A stretch of DNA of 58,846 nt from an uncultured Saprospiraceae bacterium (GCA_937928405.1 CALFWZ010000210.1:1-58846), one strand, 5' to 3'; counted from the first letter of the stretch, positions 34,888-44,515 are shown. The notes: a model not told the origin generated them from the sequence alone. Program-made: numbers and translations.

Positions 34888-35868
34888 ATGGAAGAAATGA
34901 AAAAGAAGCGAAGCTTCTACAAAATCGGTTTTTATGGATGGTTTATATTATCCATGTTAGCACTTATTTATGGTGGGTTTAATTACTACAGTAATATTCC
35001 ATTAGCCGAACTCAAAAAACAATATTCGTATGAAGATTCCAAGGTTATGAATATTGTAGGTATGAAGGTTCATTACAGAGTAACAGGAAGTGGAGAACCG
35101 TTGGTATTACTTCATGGAACTGGCTCTTCATTACATACTTGGGAAGGGTGGACCAAAGAATTATCTGATCAATATCAAGTAATTAGCCTAGATTTACCTG
35201 GATTTGGCTTGACGGGAAAACATTTTGCCAACGATTATTCCATCAAAGCTTACACGGACTTTCTAGATATATTTTTAGATAAATTGGGGGTTACGCATAT
35301 TAATTTAGCTGGAAATTCCCTGGGTGGTCACATCGCTTGGCAGTATGCCTTGGATCATTCCAATCGGGTCAAAAAATTGATCCTACTCAATGCTAGCGGT
35401 TTTCAAAAGGAAGATGCCGATGTTACCTTGGCGTTTAGATTGGCCAATATTCCAGTTGTCAATAAATTGATGTTACGGGTGACCCCTAAATCACTCGTGG
35501 AAAGTAGCCTAGAAGAAGTCTATCACAACGATAATAAAGTCACCGACGAATTGGTTAATAGAGTGCATTCGTTACAACTTCGCCGTGGAAATCGTCAAGC
35601 GTTTATTGATAAAAGTAGTTACGAATACGCCGACCGAAGTGCCGACCTAAAAAACATCAATTGTCCAACGCTCATTCAATGGGGGAAACACGATGCATGG
35701 TTTCCAATCGATTGGGCGAAGGATTTTGAAGCAGCCATTCCCAACGCACGCGTGATTATCTACGATCAAGCAGGCCACGTTCCGATGGAAGAAATCCCTG
35801 AAGAAACAGCACGGGATGCTCGACAGTTCTTGGAAAGCGGTAGCGTTACGCCGATTACAGAAGGTTGA
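34888..35868 (+). CDS. Membrane-anchored alpha/beta hydrolase
   Basis: The 326-residue protein has one N-terminal membrane helix (about 13-32). The hydrolase fold then shows the oxyanion motif HGTGSS (76-81), the nucleophile S144 in GNSLGG, the acid D269 in WGKHDAWF and the base H297 in AGHVPME. All catalytic residues are present, so it is probably an active esterase, epoxide hydrolase or haloalkane-type enzyme; the substrate is unknown. The anchor suggests activity at the outer face of the inner membrane. A perfect 15-bp inverted repeat separates it from the phosphatase fusion gene. Confidence 0.85.
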   Translation: MEEMKKKRSFYKIGFYGWFILSMLALIYGGFNYYSNIPLAELKKQYSYEDSKVMNIVGMKVHYRVTGSGEPLVLLHGTGSSLHTWEGWTKELSDQYQVISLDLPGFGLTGKHFANDYSIKAYTDFLDIFLDKLGVTHINLAGNSLGGHIAWQYALDHSNRVKKLILLNASGFQKEDADVTLAFRLANIPVVNKLMLRVTPKSLVESSLEEVYHNDNKVTDELVNRVHSLQLRRGNRQAFIDKSSYEYADRSADLKNINCPTLIQWGKHDAWFPIDWAKDFEAAIPNARVIIYDQAGHVPMEEIPEETARDARQFLESGSVTPITEG

Positions 35869-35879
35869 GTTTTATGCGC

Positions 35880-35918
35880 ATTATGTTTACTAAACTTTTA
35901 GAATTTAGTAAACATAAT
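35880..35918 (+). repeat. Perfect 15-bp inverted repeat between hydrolase and phosphatase genes
   Basis: ATTATGTTTACTAAA (35880-35894) and TTTAGTAAACATAAT (35904-35918) are exact complements around a 9-base loop. No T run follows on the plus strand, so it is not a standard terminator. It starts 11 bases after one stop codon and ends 22 bases before the next start. It could be an operator, an RNA-processing hairpin or an attenuator. Confidence 0.85.
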
Positions 35919-35940
35919 CCTCGACCTAAAAAAATCCAAA

Positions 35941-37980
35941 ATGAAAAAAATATTCCTCCCTTTCTTTTTCTTTTTTTTCGGCTTCTTAATCTTAACAGCA
36001 CAAGTTAAATCAGAATATTTCGATGGACCCTATATCTTCCACCAAAATGATAGTCTACGTATTCAGTGGATCGAAAGTGGAGTAGGGCATGATACCTTGC
36101 TTGCTAAAAGTGAGGCAGGTATCTTTGATCGTGTAGGATTGCCGAAAATTGATTTGAGCGATTTGGATTTTGATAAAAATAGACAAGCCAGTTTTGATAA
36201 GGTTGAAAAAATCGTGGCTATCAGTGATGCGCACGGCCAGTATGATTTGATGATCGATTTATTGAAAACACATCAAGTCATTGATGAAGAAAATAATTGG
36301 TCTTTTGGAAAAGGACATCTGGTAATCACAGGTGACAATTTGGACCGAGGTGATAAAGTCCTAGAGATCCTTTGGTTTTTATTTTTTTTAGAAAAAGAAG
36401 CAGCTAAGGCAGGTGGAAAAGTGCACGTGTTATTGGGTAATCACGAGGTAATGGTTTTGCAAGGAGATATCAGATATTTAAATAGGAAATATTTATACAC
36501 CTCTGGTGTGCTGAAAAATCGTTACCATCTAATGTTTGGGGTTGGAAGTGTTTTGGGTGATTGGATTGCGAATCATAAAGTAATGACTTCCATTAATCGA
36601 TCATTGTTTTTACACGGAGGAATCTCCGAGGAGATTTTACAACTGGATTATTCCTTAGAAAAGATGAACGAAGCTTTTACCAGACATCTGATACGATATG
36701 AGGATAAAGCAGTTTTAGAGGATCCAGTATTGAAGGCCTTGTATCGAAGTAATGGTCCGCTTTGGTATCGGGGTTATTTTCAAAAAGAGGTAATCGATAC
36801 CGCTTCTGTTGATAAGATCTTAACAAAATTAAATCAGGATAGAATTATTGTGGGACATACCAGCTTCGATTCTATTCGATCCTTCTTTGGCGGTAAAATC
36901 TTGGGAATAGATTGTGGCATTAAAAGAGGAAAGACAGGGCAGGTATTGCTCTATCAACATAATAGTTTTTTTGTCGGAGATCTTAAGGGAGCGAAACGCC
37001 CGATCGTATTCAACCCTTCTAATCGCTCAGCAAAATCAAGTTTTTATGATTATCTTTTTAAACTAGAAGGCTTACCTGAAATCACGATTACCACCAACGT
37101 AAAACAGCTGATCCGAAAAAGTCATAAAGAAGCATATCAGGAGGCTTCTTTGCAAGTGGTAGAACCGAGTAGTGGAGTAGTCAAAAAAATGACCGGTCGA
37201 ATCAGAGCCAGGGGAAACACTAGAAAAAAGGTCTGCAATATTCCTCCAGTCAAATTTGATTTCTCAAAAAAGACGCTAGATTCTTTAGGGTTGCTAAAAA
37301 TTGATAAACTAAAATTTGTTTTTCCTTGCCAAGAAAATGATAGAAGTCAAGAATTATTGTACAAAGAATTTTTTCTCTACGAACTCTATAAATTCATAGA
37401 CTCCAATTCGATTAAAGTAAAATTAGTAGACGCAACGTTCTTGGAAGGTGAAGAAAAAAAACTAAAATTTGACGGATTTCTAATCGAAGATGAAGAAGAA
37501 TATGCACGACGAAAAAAGGCAGTAGTCATCGAAAACAGCAAAATAAATCCTTCTCGATTACACCGTACGTCTTTTTTGAAAATGCTATTTTTTCAATACA
37601 TGATTGCTAATACGGACTGGACCGTAGCCAATCGCCATAACTTAGAATTGGTAAAACTTCCAGATATAGACAAAGTCGTGGCCTTACCCTACGACTTTGA
37701 CTACTCCGGATTTGTCGGACAAAAATACGCCGTCCCACACGAGTCCTTACCCATCGATGACGTCAACGAACGCTATTTTTTCAATTATAAAATAAGAGAG
37801 CACGAATTCTACGAAATGGTCCGTTTCTATGAATCTATCGAAGAGGGCGTATACCGAATTTGTGATGAGGCTACTTATATGAAGCCCAAAACGATCAAAG
37901 AAAACAAAGCCTTTTTCCGTAATTTTTTTCAACTCCTGAAACGTCCAGAAAGTTTAAAGCGAGATATTATGAAAAGGTGA
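35941..37980 (+). CDS. Secreted Shewanella-like protein phosphatase fused to a CotH-like domain
   Basis: The 679-residue protein has a signal peptide (1-21). The N-terminal metallophosphatase domain (about 88-345) carries metal-site motifs SDAHG (D96, H98), GDNLDRG (D132, D135, R136), GNHE (N167, H168), a later FLHGG, and GHTSF (H306). LLGNHEVMVLQGDIRYL and NGPLWYRGYF point to the Shewanella-like PPP phosphatases. Residues about 370-675 match the stand-alone protein at 4287-5336, with RGNTRK (424-429), C-x-IPPV, NTDW, HN (566-567) and PYDFDYSG (D585, D587), a CotH-kinase-like pattern. Phosphatase and kinase-like domains on one exported chain are unusual. The substrate is unknown. Confidence 0.82.
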   Translation: MKKIFLPFFFFFFGFLILTAQVKSEYFDGPYIFHQNDSLRIQWIESGVGHDTLLAKSEAGIFDRVGLPKIDLSDLDFDKNRQASFDKVEKIVAISDAHGQYDLMIDLLKTHQVIDEENNWSFGKGHLVITGDNLDRGDKVLEILWFLFFLEKEAAKAGGKVHVLLGNHEVMVLQGDIRYLNRKYLYTSGVLKNRYHLMFGVGSVLGDWIANHKVMTSINRSLFLHGGISEEILQLDYSLEKMNEAFTRHLIRYEDKAVLEDPVLKALYRSNGPLWYRGYFQKEVIDTASVDKILTKLNQDRIIVGHTSFDSIRSFFGGKILGIDCGIKRGKTGQVLLYQHNSFFVGDLKGAKRPIVFNPSNRSAKSSFYDYLFKLEGLPEITITTNVKQLIRKSHKEAYQEASLQVVEPSSGVVKKMTGRIRARGNTRKKVCNIPPVKFDFSKKTLDSLGLLKIDKLKFVFPCQENDRSQELLYKEFFLYELYKFIDSNSIKVKLVDATFLEGEEKKLKFDGFLIEDEEEYARRKKAVVIENSKINPSRLHRTSFLKMLFFQYMIANTDWTVANRHNLELVKLPDIDKVVALPYDFDYSGFVGQKYAVPHESLPIDDVNERYFFNYKIREHEFYEMVRFYESIEEGVYRICDEATYMKPKTIKENKAFFRNFFQLLKRPESLKRDIMKR

Positions 37981-38035
37981 ATTGCTGAGCCCCTGCACTG
38001 AGAGCAAGCTCAACAATTCAACAGAAATTCACAAT

Positions 38036-38160
38036 AAAAGATATACACGTTACACGTACCAAGTGTCTTCCCAAACAAGTTCGAAAGAGGTGCTGCGTTT
38101 TTGCGTTCCCAGCAAGAAAATCACTATAAAAGACCGCACATCAAAAAATCCGCACATCCA
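38036..38160 (+). repeat. Composite dispersed repeat at the 3' end of the YiaA-like gene
   Basis: It contains AAAAGATATACACG, a GTTCGAAAGAGGTGCTGCG phrase, TTTTTGCG and CCGCACATCAAAAAATCCGC units. The last unit abuts the stop codon at 38161 of the minus-strand gene. The middle phrase matches the copy at 44570-44590. Confidence 0.65.
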
Positions 38161-38439
38161 CTACACCCGCGTATTCTCATTCAGAAACTGCTCCGTCTTC
38201 GCATTTTCCACCTTCGCAATAAACCGCTCCGCCTCTGCTTTATCCCGAACTACTTTTGCCAAGGTAAAACAAGACACCACACTAAATAGATAAGACATTC
38301 CCAAAAAGCCTTTCATCGCTAAATCTCCTGTAAACAAAAATAGTCCAGCGATCATTCCAGCAGAAGAAAGACCAAATCCGATCCAAGCTAAATTATAAAA
38401 AGCCTTGGTGTTCTGATTTTCATAAATATAACCGTTCAT
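38161..38439 (-). CDS. YiaA/YiaB-family small membrane protein
   Basis: The 92-residue protein has two membrane helices (about 15-38 and 43-62). The family pattern is AWIGFGLSSAGMIAGLFLF, then MKGFLGMSYLFSVVSCFTLAKVVRDKAEAE, with the VRD motif at the cytoplasmic edge. Proteins of this family are inner-membrane proteins without an established function. It is a single gene, convergent with the phosphatase fusion. Confidence 0.75.
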   Translation of the reverse strand: MNGYIYENQNTKAFYNLAWIGFGLSSAGMIAGLFLFTGDLAMKGFLGMSYLFSVVSCFTLAKVVRDKAEAERFIAKVENAKTEQFLNENTRV

Positions 38440-38777
38440 AATCGATAAGTTTTATGAGGCCTTCTTAACAGAGATCCCCCAGTTAATAATTATTTTTCTA
38501 ACCATATTCTGAACGGTAAAACGCTTTTAAAAACTATCTGATCCTGTTTTTTATAGATGAAACCCCAAAAAATATAGACGAAATGACCTTTCTCAGGGGT
38601 AACTAAACTTAGTTGGTTTTCTATTTCTAAAATCTACTATGCTAACTAGAAAAAGCAAAAGATCATCCCCAATGTATCTCTTAAAGTAAGGATCACTTTA
38701 AAAAAAGTTACCAAACTAGATACAATAAGGATGATCTTCTATAATTAAATCGTTTCGGAGTGATCCGAAAAATTTAT
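38440..38777. other. Intergenic region with nested hairpin element
   Basis: A three-level nested inverted repeat lies at 38659-38738. AAGATCATCC pairs with GGATGATCTT. Inside it TGTATCT pairs with AGATACA, and innermost TTAAAGT pairs with ACTTTAA. A separate hairpin TTTCGGA/TCCGAAA lies at 38753-38770, just past the stop codon of the minus-strand metalloprotease. The rest (38440-38640) is AT-rich with nothing recognisable. Confidence 0.6.
38659..38738 (-). terminator. Nested inverted repeat, possible complex terminator or small RNA
   Basis: On the minus strand, downstream of the metalloprotease, three nested stems (10, 7 and 7 bp) are followed by TTTTGCTTTTTC. A terminator for that gene is the simplest reading. 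The size (80 bases) is larger than needed for termination. Confidence 0.5.
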
Positions 38778-40466
38778 TTACTGTGCAATAATAAAGCGAC
38801 GTGTTTCAAGAACGCCTTCTTTAGATTGTGCACTTAAGAAGTACATGCCGGACCCCAGCTTCTGTACATCTAATTGCATACGAGGTGTATTGCCCGCCAC
38901 AGTTTCAGTAAGCAATATTTTACCGTAAATATCTACGATTCGTACAGTAACCACTTCATGAGCAGAAAAATCCATGTCAACATTTACAAAAGTTCTTGCT
39001 GGGTTAGGAGAGATCTTCATGGTTTGCTCAGATAAACCTAAACGGTTATTGCCACAAGCTCCAGATCCGGAATTACCAGCAGTGAAGGTACAGGTAGCAG
39101 AATAATCGCTGGACGATCCGCCACAGTTAGCCCTTACCGCCCATTCGTAGGTCGTGTTATTGGATAGACTACTGATGGTAATATTTGTTGATCCAGTGTT
39201 AAATACTTGCCAGTTGCTACTTCCTTGGGGTCTTACCTGTACATCGTAACTAGTGGCTGATGTTACTGCACTCCAGTTTAACTTTGTACGGTTCCGCTTA
39301 ATATTAGAAGCGAAAGGATTGGCTGGTGTATCACAACTAGACGGTGGAGGACAGGCATTTGCACAAGAACCACCACAATCTACGCCGGTTTCATCACCGT
39401 TCTGAATTCCGTCGCTACAAGTAGGCCCGGTTTGACAAGGATCGCAATCTGGACCGCCACAGTCGACACCAGTTTCATCGCCATTTTGAATACCATCCGT
39501 ACAAGAAGGTGTTGGAGGAGTACCACCACCACAACCATTAGAACTTAGGAAACTTTCCTTGCTTCCTCCAGGAGCGAACAAGGATTGCATCCGACTTTTT
39601 TGACCGACGGTATATAAATTCATACAAGCATCGTCAGAATAGTCCATGTAATTTTGTACCATATCTAAAGAACTACAGGAAACGTGACTAGAAGCACATC
39701 CGTAGTTAGGAGCATCAGAGGTTGGTGTATCTCCCACAAAGTCATCAACCGAACAGCCGCCATCTCCCCAAATATGTCGTAGATTTAACCAGTGGCCCAC
39801 TTCGTGCGTACCCGTCCGACCAAGATTAAATGGTGCTTGAGCAGAGCCACCTCTTCCCGTATAAGCGTAGTCTAATACAACTCCGTCCGAGGCAGGATTA
39901 CCACCAGGAAACTGAGCATAACCTAAAATTCCGCCACTGATATTACAGACCCATACGTTTAGATAATCACTAGATGGCCAAGCATCTATTCCTCCTTGAC
40001 TGGTAAATTTCATAGCATCATTGGTACGAAATTCTCGTTTTTTGGTAGATTTTCTCTGGATACCATTGGTAGGTGCTCCATTAGGATCAACGCTGGCCAG
40101 ACAAAATTCAATTTCTGTATCTGCTGCCTGAGACCACATATTATTCCGATCCGCATTTGTTCTACGGAAATCTTCATTCAATACATCGATCTGAGACTGA
40201 AGTTGTGCGTCACTTAAATTCTGAGCACTTGTCTTGTAGATAACGTGAAATACGACAGGAATCGTCACCACTGATCGAGTGGTCGCTCCTTCGAAATTCA
40301 GGAATTCCTCCGTTCTATCTTCAATGGCTTCCATTCGCTCGACGATACTCGGATCCTCAGCGATTTGAGATTCTAGAACCTCCATACTAGCACAATTACG
40401 CTGTGAGAGCAAAGAAGCTGGCAAGAGCATTAAAAAAAATAACGAAAAGGTTAAAAATTGTTTCAT
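38778..40466 (-). CDS. Secreted M43 metalloprotease with T9SS C-terminal domain
   Basis: The 562-residue protein has a signal peptide (1-21) and a propeptide (about 22-65). The pappalysin/cytophagalysin catalytic domain has zinc site HEVGHWLNLRH (H221, H225, H231) and a later Met-turn near NYMDYSDDACMN. Two Cys-rich units of about 24 residues follow, each reading DGIQNGDETGVDCGG. A fibronectin type III-like domain covers about 380-465. The last 75 residues form a sorting domain (QTMKISPNPARTF, IVDIYGKILL, SGMYFLSAQ). It degrades external proteins after type IX export. It stands alone and divergent from smc. Confidence 0.92.
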   Translation of the reverse strand: MKQFLTFSLFFLMLLPASLLSQRNCASMEVLESQIAEDPSIVERMEAIEDRTEEFLNFEGATTRSVVTIPVVFHVIYKTSAQNLSDAQLQSQIDVLNEDFRRTNADRNNMWSQAADTEIEFCLASVDPNGAPTNGIQRKSTKKREFRTNDAMKFTSQGGIDAWPSSDYLNVWVCNISGGILGYAQFPGGNPASDGVVLDYAYTGRGGSAQAPFNLGRTGTHEVGHWLNLRHIWGDGGCSVDDFVGDTPTSDAPNYGCASSHVSCSSLDMVQNYMDYSDDACMNLYTVGQKSRMQSLFAPGGSKESFLSSNGCGGGTPPTPSCTDGIQNGDETGVDCGGPDCDPCQTGPTCSDGIQNGDETGVDCGGSCANACPPPSSCDTPANPFASNIKRNRTKLNWSAVTSATSYDVQVRPQGSSNWQVFNTGSTNITISSLSNNTTYEWAVRANCGGSSSDYSATCTFTAGNSGSGACGNNRLGLSEQTMKISPNPARTFVNVDMDFSAHEVVTVRIVDIYGKILLTETVAGNTPRMQLDVQKLGSGMYFLSAQSKEGVLETRRFIIAQ

Positions 40467-40936
40467 GTTAATAATGTTTAAATGTGTTTATGATAAGTTT
40501 AATTAAATTACTTAGAAGACAAACCAAAATACCTTGTTGATAGCATTCACAACAATTAATAAGTGGAAATTGGCGAAATTATAAGGGGGAAGAATTTTAG
40601 CGAAAATACGCTAATTGTTGATTATTTTAAAATTTTATTTCAAATAAATTCCTAATGCTATGATAAATGAGGGAAATTTTAGTCATTGGGCCTTTTTTAT
40701 TCACCTTAAAAGTACAAATATGATTTTAATACTGAACTAGAATTTACTGATTAGGCAGATGACCAAACAGGAAATAGATCGGGGATTCAGAAATATTTCC
40801 TCCTCTTGATCTTTTTGGTCCAATTGCAAGTAGAGCAATGTTACTTTTCTTTACTAGCCTAATTACTTAACTTTTCCCAAAATCTACCTATCCAAAACCC
40901 CAGTATTTCCACCCAAAATACGTAAATTTGCGCCCT
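40467..40936. other. Divergent intergenic region between metalloprotease and smc
   Basis: The 470 bases are AT-rich. Apart from the smc -7 box at 40923-40930 no promoter box, hairpin or gene was recognised. Confidence 0.4.
40923..40930 (+). promoter_or_regulatory. -7 box of smc (TAAATTTG)
   Basis: It is an exact TAnnTTTG match ending 6 bases before ATG 40937, suggesting a leaderless or nearly leaderless mRNA. It excludes the alternative TTG start at 40928. Confidence 0.6.
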
Positions 40937-43900
40937 ATGAGATTAAAGAGTTTAACCATCAAGGGATTCAAGAGTTTTGCCAACGAAACCGTCATCAACT
41001 TCAATGAGGATGTCATAGGCATCGTAGGTCCCAACGGCTCGGGTAAATCCAACGTTGTAGACGCCATCCGCTGGGTATTGGGGGAGCAGAAAAGTAAAGA
41101 ATTACGTCTGGAAAAGATGTCTAGCGTTATCTTTAACGGAACCAAAAAACGCAAGCAGTCTGGAATGGCTCAAGTGTCTCTTACCTTTGAAAATACCAAA
41201 AATCTCTTACCTACCGAATATCATACCGTTACCGTTAGTCGAATTCTCTACCAAACCGGAGAAAGCGAATATCGACTCAACAATGTAACCTGCCGCCTCA
41301 AGGATATCACTTCTTTATTTCTAGATACTGGTATTGGATCCAACTCCTACGCAATCATCGCGTTGGGTATGGTAGATGATATTTTGAATGATAAAGAAAA
41401 TTCTCGTCGTCGAATGTTTGAACAGGCCGCTGGAATTTCTAAATATAAAAAGCGAAAACGCGAAACCCTTAATAAACTCAATAATACCACCGAAGACCTA
41501 GATAGAATTGAAGATTTGCTTTTTGAAATAGAAAATAACTTAAAGCAACTGGAAAAGCAGGCCAAACGTGCGAAGAAATATTACGAGTTAAAAGACAATT
41601 ATAAAGAGTTTAGCATCGAGTTGTCCATTCGCAAACTGCAAGGCTTCAAAGGCAAACACGAAACAGTCACCAAGCAACTCCAAGAGGCGGAAGATAAATT
41701 CCGAGAGCTTGAAGTGGCTACCCGCCAAATGGAAGCCAAACTGGAAACGGATCGGAAAGAAAATCTGGATAAAGAAAAAATGCTATCCGAAGCACAACGA
41801 GCAGTCAACGAATTACTCGGAATGGTGCGAGATCAGGAAAGTGAAAAAAGCATCCTCTTGCAAAAGAAGGGCTTTGTAGAACAAAATAAAATAAAGCTCT
41901 CCACTCAAATCGAAAATGCTCGTAACCGAATCGCGGAGTTAACAGATAGCTTAGAAGGATACCGCGAACAGATTTATGAAGACAAAGCATTAGAAGAAAA
42001 ATTGGAAGCGGAACTTGAGACCGTGGAATCCAACCTCAATGAAATTCGCGCTAGTCACGGTTCCTTGAAAGAAGAACTGGAAGTCTTTCTTGGCCAGCAA
42101 CAAGAACTTGAACGAGCCATTTTTGAACTCGAAAAGCGCAAAGCCATCAACGCCAATCAAATCGAAAACTTGACCAAAGAAATTGATGGGAGTGCAGGAG
42201 AAATTGCTGCTCGTGCTGTTGAGATTGAAACGCTGGAAAAAGAATTGGCATCCACCGAAGTAGCTCAAAAAGAGAAGCAAGATATTGTTGATAAACTCGA
42301 ATCAGAAGAGGCACAGCGCCGAACGGATATCCAAACGACAGAACAAGATATTGAAGCCGCTCGTAAAGCGATTTCTGATGTTAACCGAGCATTGGACGCT
42401 CGCCGTAACGAACAGAAATTAACTAAAAGTATGGTAGAAAATCTGGAAGGATTTCCGGAGTCTATTAAATTTTTAAGTAAGAATAAAGATTGGAATAACG
42501 CAGCACCTCTGCTTTCAGATGTTCTCTATGTTAAAGAAGGCTATCGCGTAGCCATCGAAAATTATTTAGAGAAATATCTGAATTATTATGTTGTCAAAAA
42601 TCTCGAAGAAGCGTATCGAGCCATCTCTTTATTGAGTAATGCTCAAAAAGGAAAAGCCAACTTCTTTCTTTTGGATGCTTTCAATAATTATCAGCAGCCC
42701 ATGAGCTTGTTACCTAATACGGAACGAGCTGTCAGCTTTGTTGAGACGGATGCGCCCTACCAAAAATTAGTAGATTATCTTTTACAGAATGTGGTAATCA
42801 CGGAAAGCGAAGAAGTACTTAAAAATATACCCAATAGCGAGTGGACCGTTTTGTCCAAAAGTGGTCGGTTTGTGCAACGTAAGTTTAGCATCTCTGGCGG
42901 TTCGGTCGGACTTTTTGAAGGAAAGAAGATTGGTCGTAAGAAAAATCTAGAAGTGCTAGAAGGAGTGATTAAAAAATTAGAAAAAGAGGAACGCGAAAAG
43001 TCTACTATTTTTTATAATCTAAAATCTAAACTTGACGAACTAAAAGAAGGTATCCAAAGCGTTGCTATCAGCCGCGAGCGCGAAGCCCTCAATCAGATTG
43101 CACAGGTTAAAGTTTCGGTGATGACTCGATTAGAAAATTTCGAGACCTTCGTTACCAATGCAACGCGTAAACAAGATGCTGCTAAAGAACTCATCCGAAC
43201 ACTTACAAATACCAACCAAAAAATTGATGAGGAGCTCGTTGAAAAAAGAGCAGAAGCGGATCGAGCCAAGCAGGAGATTTCTGAAAAGGACGGTTCCTTC
43301 CGGGAAATTGCGGAGAGCCTCAGCGTAGCGTCCAATGCTTTTAATGAAAAGAATATTGAATTTATTCGTCAGCAAAATAAAGTGACCACCATTCAGCAGG
43401 AACTAAACTTCCGCGAAAAACAAATGGCGGAAAACGAAGCACTCCGCGATCAAGCCCAAGCTGGACTGGGACAAGGGGAGACTGAATTAACGGAAATCTC
43501 GCAAGGAATTGCTGCTCTCGAAGTAAAACTACTGGCCAGTTATGATGCCCGAAAACTCAAAGAGGAGGCACTAACCGCCGTTGAGCAAAACTATTTCCAA
43601 GCTAGAGGAGGTATCAACGAGCAGGAAGATGAACTTCGTTCTCTTAATCGTCAACGCAATGATGCGCAGATGAATATCCAAAAATATCGAGATAATTTTA
43701 ATGAATTAAAACTAGAATTATCTTCCGTTGGAGAACGACTAAAAATTGAATTTAATATCACGGTGGACGATGTCATCAATCAAGAACCGAATCCAAAATA
43801 TAACGAGGAAGAATTGAATACAAAAGTCTTTAAAATCAAAAGACGTCTCGATAATTACGGAGAAATTAACCCAATGGCGATGGAAGCCTTTGATGAAATG

Positions 43901-44485
43901 AAAATCCGTTACGATAATATTTCTACTCAACGAAACGATATCCTGGAAGCCAAAAAATCATTATTGGCCACCATCAAAGAAATCGAAGATACGGCCACAG
44001 AATACTTCCTACAAGCCTTTAATCAGGTCCGTAAATATTTTATCGAAGTATTCCGTACGCTCTTTAGCGAGGATGATACCTGTAATCTATTATTGGAAGA
44101 TCCGGACAATCCACTGGAATCTAAAATTATTATTACGGCCAAACCAAAAGGTAAACGACCACAAAGTATCAACCAACTTTCTGGTGGAGAAAAGACCCTT
44201 ACGGCAACAGCCTTACTCTTTGCCTTATACTTACTAAAGCCAGCTCCGTTCTGTATTTTTGATGAGGTAGATGCACCATTGGATGACGCCAATATTGAAA
44301 AATTCAATAAAATCATTCGTAAGTTTTCTACCGAATCTCAGTTTATTATTGTCACACACAACAAACAAACAATGGCCGCGGTGGATATCATCTACGGTGT
44401 CTATATGCAAGAGCAAGGTGTCAGCGGCGTCAGCCCTGTTGACTTCAGAGAACTAGACCACGCTGCTACGCTGGAAACGGTTTAA
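40937..44485 (+). CDS. smc: Chromosome partition protein Smc
   Basis: The 1182-residue protein has the classic Smc layout. The N-terminal ATPase half has Walker A GPNGSGKS (31-38). Long coiled coils lie on both sides of a hinge at about 500-655. The C-terminal half has signature LSGGEKTLTATALLF and Walker B FCIFDEVDAPLDD (about 1079-1117). Smc dimers with ScpA/ScpB compact and separate chromosomes; those partners are not in this window. Full length for the family. The start is ATG 40937, set by the -7 box. Confidence 0.96.
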   Translation: MRLKSLTIKGFKSFANETVINFNEDVIGIVGPNGSGKSNVVDAIRWVLGEQKSKELRLEKMSSVIFNGTKKRKQSGMAQVSLTFENTKNLLPTEYHTVTVSRILYQTGESEYRLNNVTCRLKDITSLFLDTGIGSNSYAIIALGMVDDILNDKENSRRRMFEQAAGISKYKKRKRETLNKLNNTTEDLDRIEDLLFEIENNLKQLEKQAKRAKKYYELKDNYKEFSIELSIRKLQGFKGKHETVTKQLQEAEDKFRELEVATRQMEAKLETDRKENLDKEKMLSEAQRAVNELLGMVRDQESEKSILLQKKGFVEQNKIKLSTQIENARNRIAELTDSLEGYREQIYEDKALEEKLEAELETVESNLNEIRASHGSLKEELEVFLGQQQELERAIFELEKRKAINANQIENLTKEIDGSAGEIAARAVEIETLEKELASTEVAQKEKQDIVDKLESEEAQRRTDIQTTEQDIEAARKAISDVNRALDARRNEQKLTKSMVENLEGFPESIKFLSKNKDWNNAAPLLSDVLYVKEGYRVAIENYLEKYLNYYVVKNLEEAYRAISLLSNAQKGKANFFLLDAFNNYQQPMSLLPNTERAVSFVETDAPYQKLVDYLLQNVVITESEEVLKNIPNSEWTVLSKSGRFVQRKFSISGGSVGLFEGKKIGRKKNLEVLEGVIKKLEKEEREKSTIFYNLKSKLDELKEGIQSVAISREREALNQIAQVKVSVMTRLENFETFVTNATRKQDAAKELIRTLTNTNQKIDEELVEKRAEADRAKQEISEKDGSFREIAESLSVASNAFNEKNIEFIRQQNKVTTIQQELNFREKQMAENEALRDQAQAGLGQGETELTEISQGIAALEVKLLASYDARKLKEEALTAVEQNYFQARGGINEQEDELRSLNRQRNDAQMNIQKYRDNFNELKLELSSVGERLKIEFNITVDDVINQEPNPKYNEEELNTKVFKIKRRLDNYGEINPMAMEAFDEMKIRYDNISTQRNDILEAKKSLLATIKEIEDTATEYFLQAFNQVRKYFIEVFRTLFSEDDTCNLLLEDPDNPLESKIIITAKPKGKRPQSINQLSGGEKTLTATALLFALYLLKPAPFCIFDEVDAPLDDANIEKFNKIIRKFSTESQFIIVTHNKQTMAAVDIIYGVYMQEQGVSGVSPVDFRELDHAATLETV

Positions 44486-44515
44486 TCTGGAAGTTTTAAA
44501 TAACTTCTTGGATAC

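Noticed and set aside
38036..38160. tRNA-like TTCGAA stretch (AAGTTCGAAAGAGG)
   Set aside because: No acceptor stem or anticodon arm can be formed around it; the phrase recurs in the composite repeat at 44570.
37982..38293. 103-codon frame after the phosphatase fusion gene
   Set aside because: It translates the composite repeat and then the antisense of the YiaA-like gene.
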